From CAYJXJ01 sp964374095 (GTDB lineage: Bacteria; Elusimicrobiota; Elusimicrobia; UBA1565; UBA9628), in NCBI GenBank assembly GCA_964374095.1, contig CAYJXJ010000061.1:1-23146 (forward strand): 23,146 nucleotides of DNA, written 5' to 3'. Positions within the stretch are counted from its first letter, which is position 1; every line of letters starts with the position of its first letter. The notes beneath the pieces were generated by a model. The model was given only the letters and a program-made list of their open reading frames with translations, made no database searches and had not been told where the DNA came from. Shown here in pieces: positions 20,946-23,146 of this stretch. A program made the position numbers and the translations under genes.

Positions 20946-21418
20946 CGCCGCCCCCGCCGACGCCTCGCCGTCATGCCCGCCGCCTTCTGGACCGCCTGAA
21001 CGATATGGCCGTAGCCGGTGCAGCGGCAAAGGTTTCCGGCCAAGGCGCAGCGGATGGACTCCGGCCGGCGGGACCCCCCGCCGCGCAAGTAGGCATGGGC
21101 CGACATGAGCATGCCCGGGGTGCAGATCCCGCACTGGGCTCCGCCGGTCTTAAGAAACGCCGCCTGTAGGCGGCTGAGGGAACCGGGGCGGCCCAGGGAC
21201 TCGACGGTCTCCACGCGCCGTCCTTCGGCCTGGGCCGCGGGCAGGAGGCAGCTCAGGACCGGGCGGCCGTCCAGCAGGACGGTGCAGGCCCCGCACTCGC
21301 CCTCGCCGCAGCCTTCCTTGGTCCCCGTGAGCGCGAACTCCTCGCGCAAGACGTCGATCAGGCGCTTGAACGCGGGCCCACGGGTGACGCGGCGCTTGCC
21401 GTTGACCGTGAGCTTCAT
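20942..21418 (-). CDS. Xanthine dehydrogenase-type [2Fe-2S] subunit
   Basis: Protein of 158 aa with two [2Fe-2S] clusters. The plant-ferredoxin-like cluster is GCGEGECGACTVLLDGRPVLSC (Cys37, 42, 45, 57). The second, all-helical cluster is QCGICTPGM plus CRCTGY. It shuttles electrons from the molybdenum site to FAD. The length is typical. Its ATG overlaps the stop of the molybdenum subunit (ATGA). Confidence 0.96.
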   Translation of the reverse strand: MKLTVNGKRRVTRGPAFKRLIDVLREEFALTGTKEGCGEGECGACTVLLDGRPVLSCLLPAAQAEGRRVETVESLGRPGSLSRLQAAFLKTGGAQCGICTPGMLMSAHAYLRGGGSRRPESIRCALAGNLCRCTGYGHIVQAVQKAAGMTARRRRGRR

Positions 21419-23146
21419 GCTTGAAGTCCCTTCATGATCTTCTCAGGCAGGACCGGCAGGTCGCAGACCCAAGCCCCGGTGGCGTGGTACACGGCCGCGG
21501 CGACCGCCGGGCCGGGCGCGTCCATGGGAAGCTCCCCGACCCCCTTGGCGCCGAAAGGACCTCGGGAGTAGGGTTTCTCGACGATTTCCACGTCCATCGG
21601 CGGCGCGTCCATCGCGGTGGGGATGATGTAGTTGGTGAACTGGGCGTTGTGCATGACCCCGCCGCGGGTGACCACGTTCTCGAGGAGGGCCCAACCCAGC
21701 CCCTGCGCGGTGCCGCCGGTGATCTGGCCCTCCGCCAACGTCGGATTGATGGCGCGGCCAATGTCCTGAGCGGTGGTGACCCGGCGCACGGTCACCTCAC
21801 AGGTGGCCCGATCCACCTCCAGATCCGCCGCCAGCGCGGCGAAACCGTAAGAACCGTAGGCGTCGCCCTGGTAGGTCTTGTCGTCCCACTGAATCTCGGC
21901 CGGCTTCTGGTATTGGGCCTCGAAGCGGCGCTCGCCCGCGCCACAGAGGGAGGCCGCGGCCTGGGCCAAGTCACGGGCAAATCGCGGCGGGCGGCCGAGC
22001 GCCTTCTCGACCTCCGCCCGCAGTTGGGACGCGGCCCGCTGGACCAGCCCTCCGACAACCATGCACGTGCGGCTGGCCACCGTAGGCCCGGAGTCCGGGA
22101 CCTGGAAAGTATCGGGAGTCTGCACCTCCACGCAGGAGGCGGGCACGCCCAAAGTCTCGGCCGCGATCTGGGTGAACATGGTGTTGGTCCCCTGGCCGAT
22201 CTCGGTCGAGGCCGCCAGCACTCGGACGCGGCCCTCCGGGGTGAGGCTCACCGCGGCGCGGCTGGCCAGCATCACCTCCCCGCTTCCCGTGAAGCCCGCG
22301 CCATGATGGACGAGAGCGATGCCGATTCCCCGCCAAATTCGGCCGGGACGCCGGTTGGCGGCGGCATAGGCCCGCCGCTTGCGGGCGTAGGCGCTGCGCC
22401 GCGCCACGCGCTCGAGCACCTCCTGGGCGCCGAGGCTCTCCTTCAGAATCTGGCCGGTCGCGGTCACGGAGCCCGGCCGAAACACGTTGAGCCGCCGCAG
22501 TTCCAGGGGATCTTTTCCCAAGGCCTTGCCGATCTTCTCCCAGTGGAGTTCGACGGCGAAGAGGGTTTGGGGCGCCCCGAAGCCGCGGAAAGCCCCGTTG
22601 GGCGGGGAATTGGTGGCCACGACCTTGGACCGCACGCGCACGTTGGGGCACTCGTAGGGGCCGGCGGCGTGCAGGGTGCCGCGCGACAGCACCACGGGGG
22701 AAAGCGTCATGTAGGCGCCGCCGTCCATCAACACCTCGATATCCTGCGCCACGAGCCGGCCTTCCTTAGTAAGGCCGGTTCGGTGGCGCACCACCGCGGG
22801 ATGGCGCTTGGTCGTGGCCGCCATGTCCTCGTGGCGGTCATAGATCATTTTTACCGGACGCTTGGCCTTCCACGCCAGCAAGGCCGCGTGCCCCGCCAGC
22901 ATCGACGGATACTCCTCCTTGCCGCCGAAGCCCCCTCCCGTCACGGTCTGGATCACGCGGACCTTGGATGCGGGCAGGCCGAACAGCGGCTTGAGGGCCT
23001 TGAGGATATAGTAGGGGCATTGCATCGAACCGGTGACCACCAAGGTCCCGTCCGGCTCGACCCAGGCGGCCATGCCGTTGTTCTCGATATACGCTTGTTC
23101 TTGATGAGGGGTGGAGTACTCGCCCAAGACGACGCAGTCGGCTTGG
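21415..23146 (-). CDS. Xanthine dehydrogenase-type molybdenum-binding subunit, 5' part beyond the window
   Basis: The last 576 codons are visible; the frame is open to the window edge, so roughly the first 200 residues are missing. The visible part has EYSTPHQEQAYIENN, GGGFGGKEEYPS, AFRGFGAPQ (22575-22593), EIGQGTNTMFTQIAAE and the C-terminal GAKGVGELPMDAPGPAV, whose Glu is the expected active-site base. The AFRGFG form is that of xanthine dehydrogenase-like enzymes rather than the AYR-type loop of CO dehydrogenase. The molybdopterin cofactor would hydroxylate a purine or related heterocycle. It is first of the visible operon and is followed by overlapping FeS, FAD and aldolase-like genes. 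Confidence 0.94.
   Translation of the reverse strand, partial: QADCVVLGEYSTPHQEQAYIENNGMAAWVEPDGTLVVTGSMQCPYYILKALKPLFGLPASKVRVIQTVTGGGFGGKEEYPSMLAGHAALLAWKAKRPVKMIYDRHEDMAATTKRHPAVVRHRTGLTKEGRLVAQDIEVLMDGGAYMTLSPVVLSRGTLHAAGPYECPNVRVRSKVVATNSPPNGAFRGFGAPQTLFAVELHWEKIGKALGKDPLELRRLNVFRPGSVTATGQILKESLGAQEVLERVARRSAYARKRRAYAAANRRPGRIWRGIGIALVHHGAGFTGSGEVMLASRAAVSLTPEGRVRVLAASTEIGQGTNTMFTQIAAETLGVPASCVEVQTPDTFQVPDSGPTVASRTCMVVGGLVQRAASQLRAEVEKALGRPPRFARDLAQAAASLCGAGERRFEAQYQKPAEIQWDDKTYQGDAYGSYGFAALAADLEVDRATCEVTVRRVTTAQDIGRAINPTLAEGQITGGTAQGLGWALLENVVTRGGVMHNAQFTNYIIPTAMDAPPMDVEIVEKPYSRGPFGAKGVGELPMDAPGPAVAAAVYHATGAWVCDLPVLPEKIMKGLQA

Noticed and set aside
20946..21134. N-terminal extension of the FAD subunit
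   Set aside because: It lies antiframe within the FeS gene; the ATGA overlap at 20945 fits the operon style.

Overview
The window is GC-rich chromosomal DNA from a Gram-negative-type bacterium. It encodes two signal-peptide-bearing outer-membrane beta-barrel proteins, a lipobox substrate-binding protein and a Pro-rich single-pass envelope protein. The dense gene packing, repeated stop/start overlaps (ATGA, TGATG, GTGA) and a -10-like hexamer 6-8 nt before several start codons suggest an uncultured lineage sequenced as a metagenome bin. I cannot fix the phylum from sequence alone, and I see no rRNA, tRNA, CRISPR array or phage structural gene.

Region 1 (1-4550) is the most notable part. It is a complete diversity-generating retroelement (DGR), all on the minus strand: target gene with variable repeat (4372-2681), HRDC-domain accessory gene (2558-~2032), avd (2028-1627), reverse transcriptase (1630-569), template repeat (548-420) and then a gene-free, hairpin-rich stretch (419-1). 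Template and variable repeats align without gaps over 129 bp. All 13 differences fall on template adenines of the coding strand (13 of 28 A; 0 of the remaining bases). The target combines a membrane anchor, an alpha/beta-hydrolase-like region with a GxSxG elbow, a long coiled coil and an FGE-sulfatase/C-type-lectin-fold domain ending in the variable repeat. Hairpins lie downstream of both repeats, and palindromes lie upstream of the target gene. The HRDC gene is frameshifted at a 12-base homopolymer.

Region 2 (4555-9188) holds a membrane protein matching the N-terminal domain of urate hydroxylase PuuD, a GT-C-like polytopic membrane protein, a two-CBS-domain protein, and a secreted transglutaminase-like protein followed by a DUF350 membrane protein. 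Region 3 (9190-10274) is an insertion: a Y1 REP-associated tyrosine transposase between perfect 26-bp inverted repeats. Its ends supply the stop codons of both the transposase and the neighbouring methyltransferase.

Region 4 (10253-15574, minus) is a tightly coupled operon: LivK-like lipoprotein, FIST sensor, adenylate cyclase fused to an AAA ATPase and helical repeats, and a SAM methyltransferase. It looks like a ligand-sensing, cAMP-linked module. Region 5 (15678-18756) has two paralogous outer-membrane proteins, an acyl-CoA thioesterase and a Pro-rich envelope protein. Region 6 (18775-23146, minus) is a molybdenum hydroxylase operon of xanthine dehydrogenase type (Mo, FeS and FAD subunits) followed by a DUF6986 aldolase-like gene. 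Together with the PuuD-like protein this suggests purine/urate catabolism.
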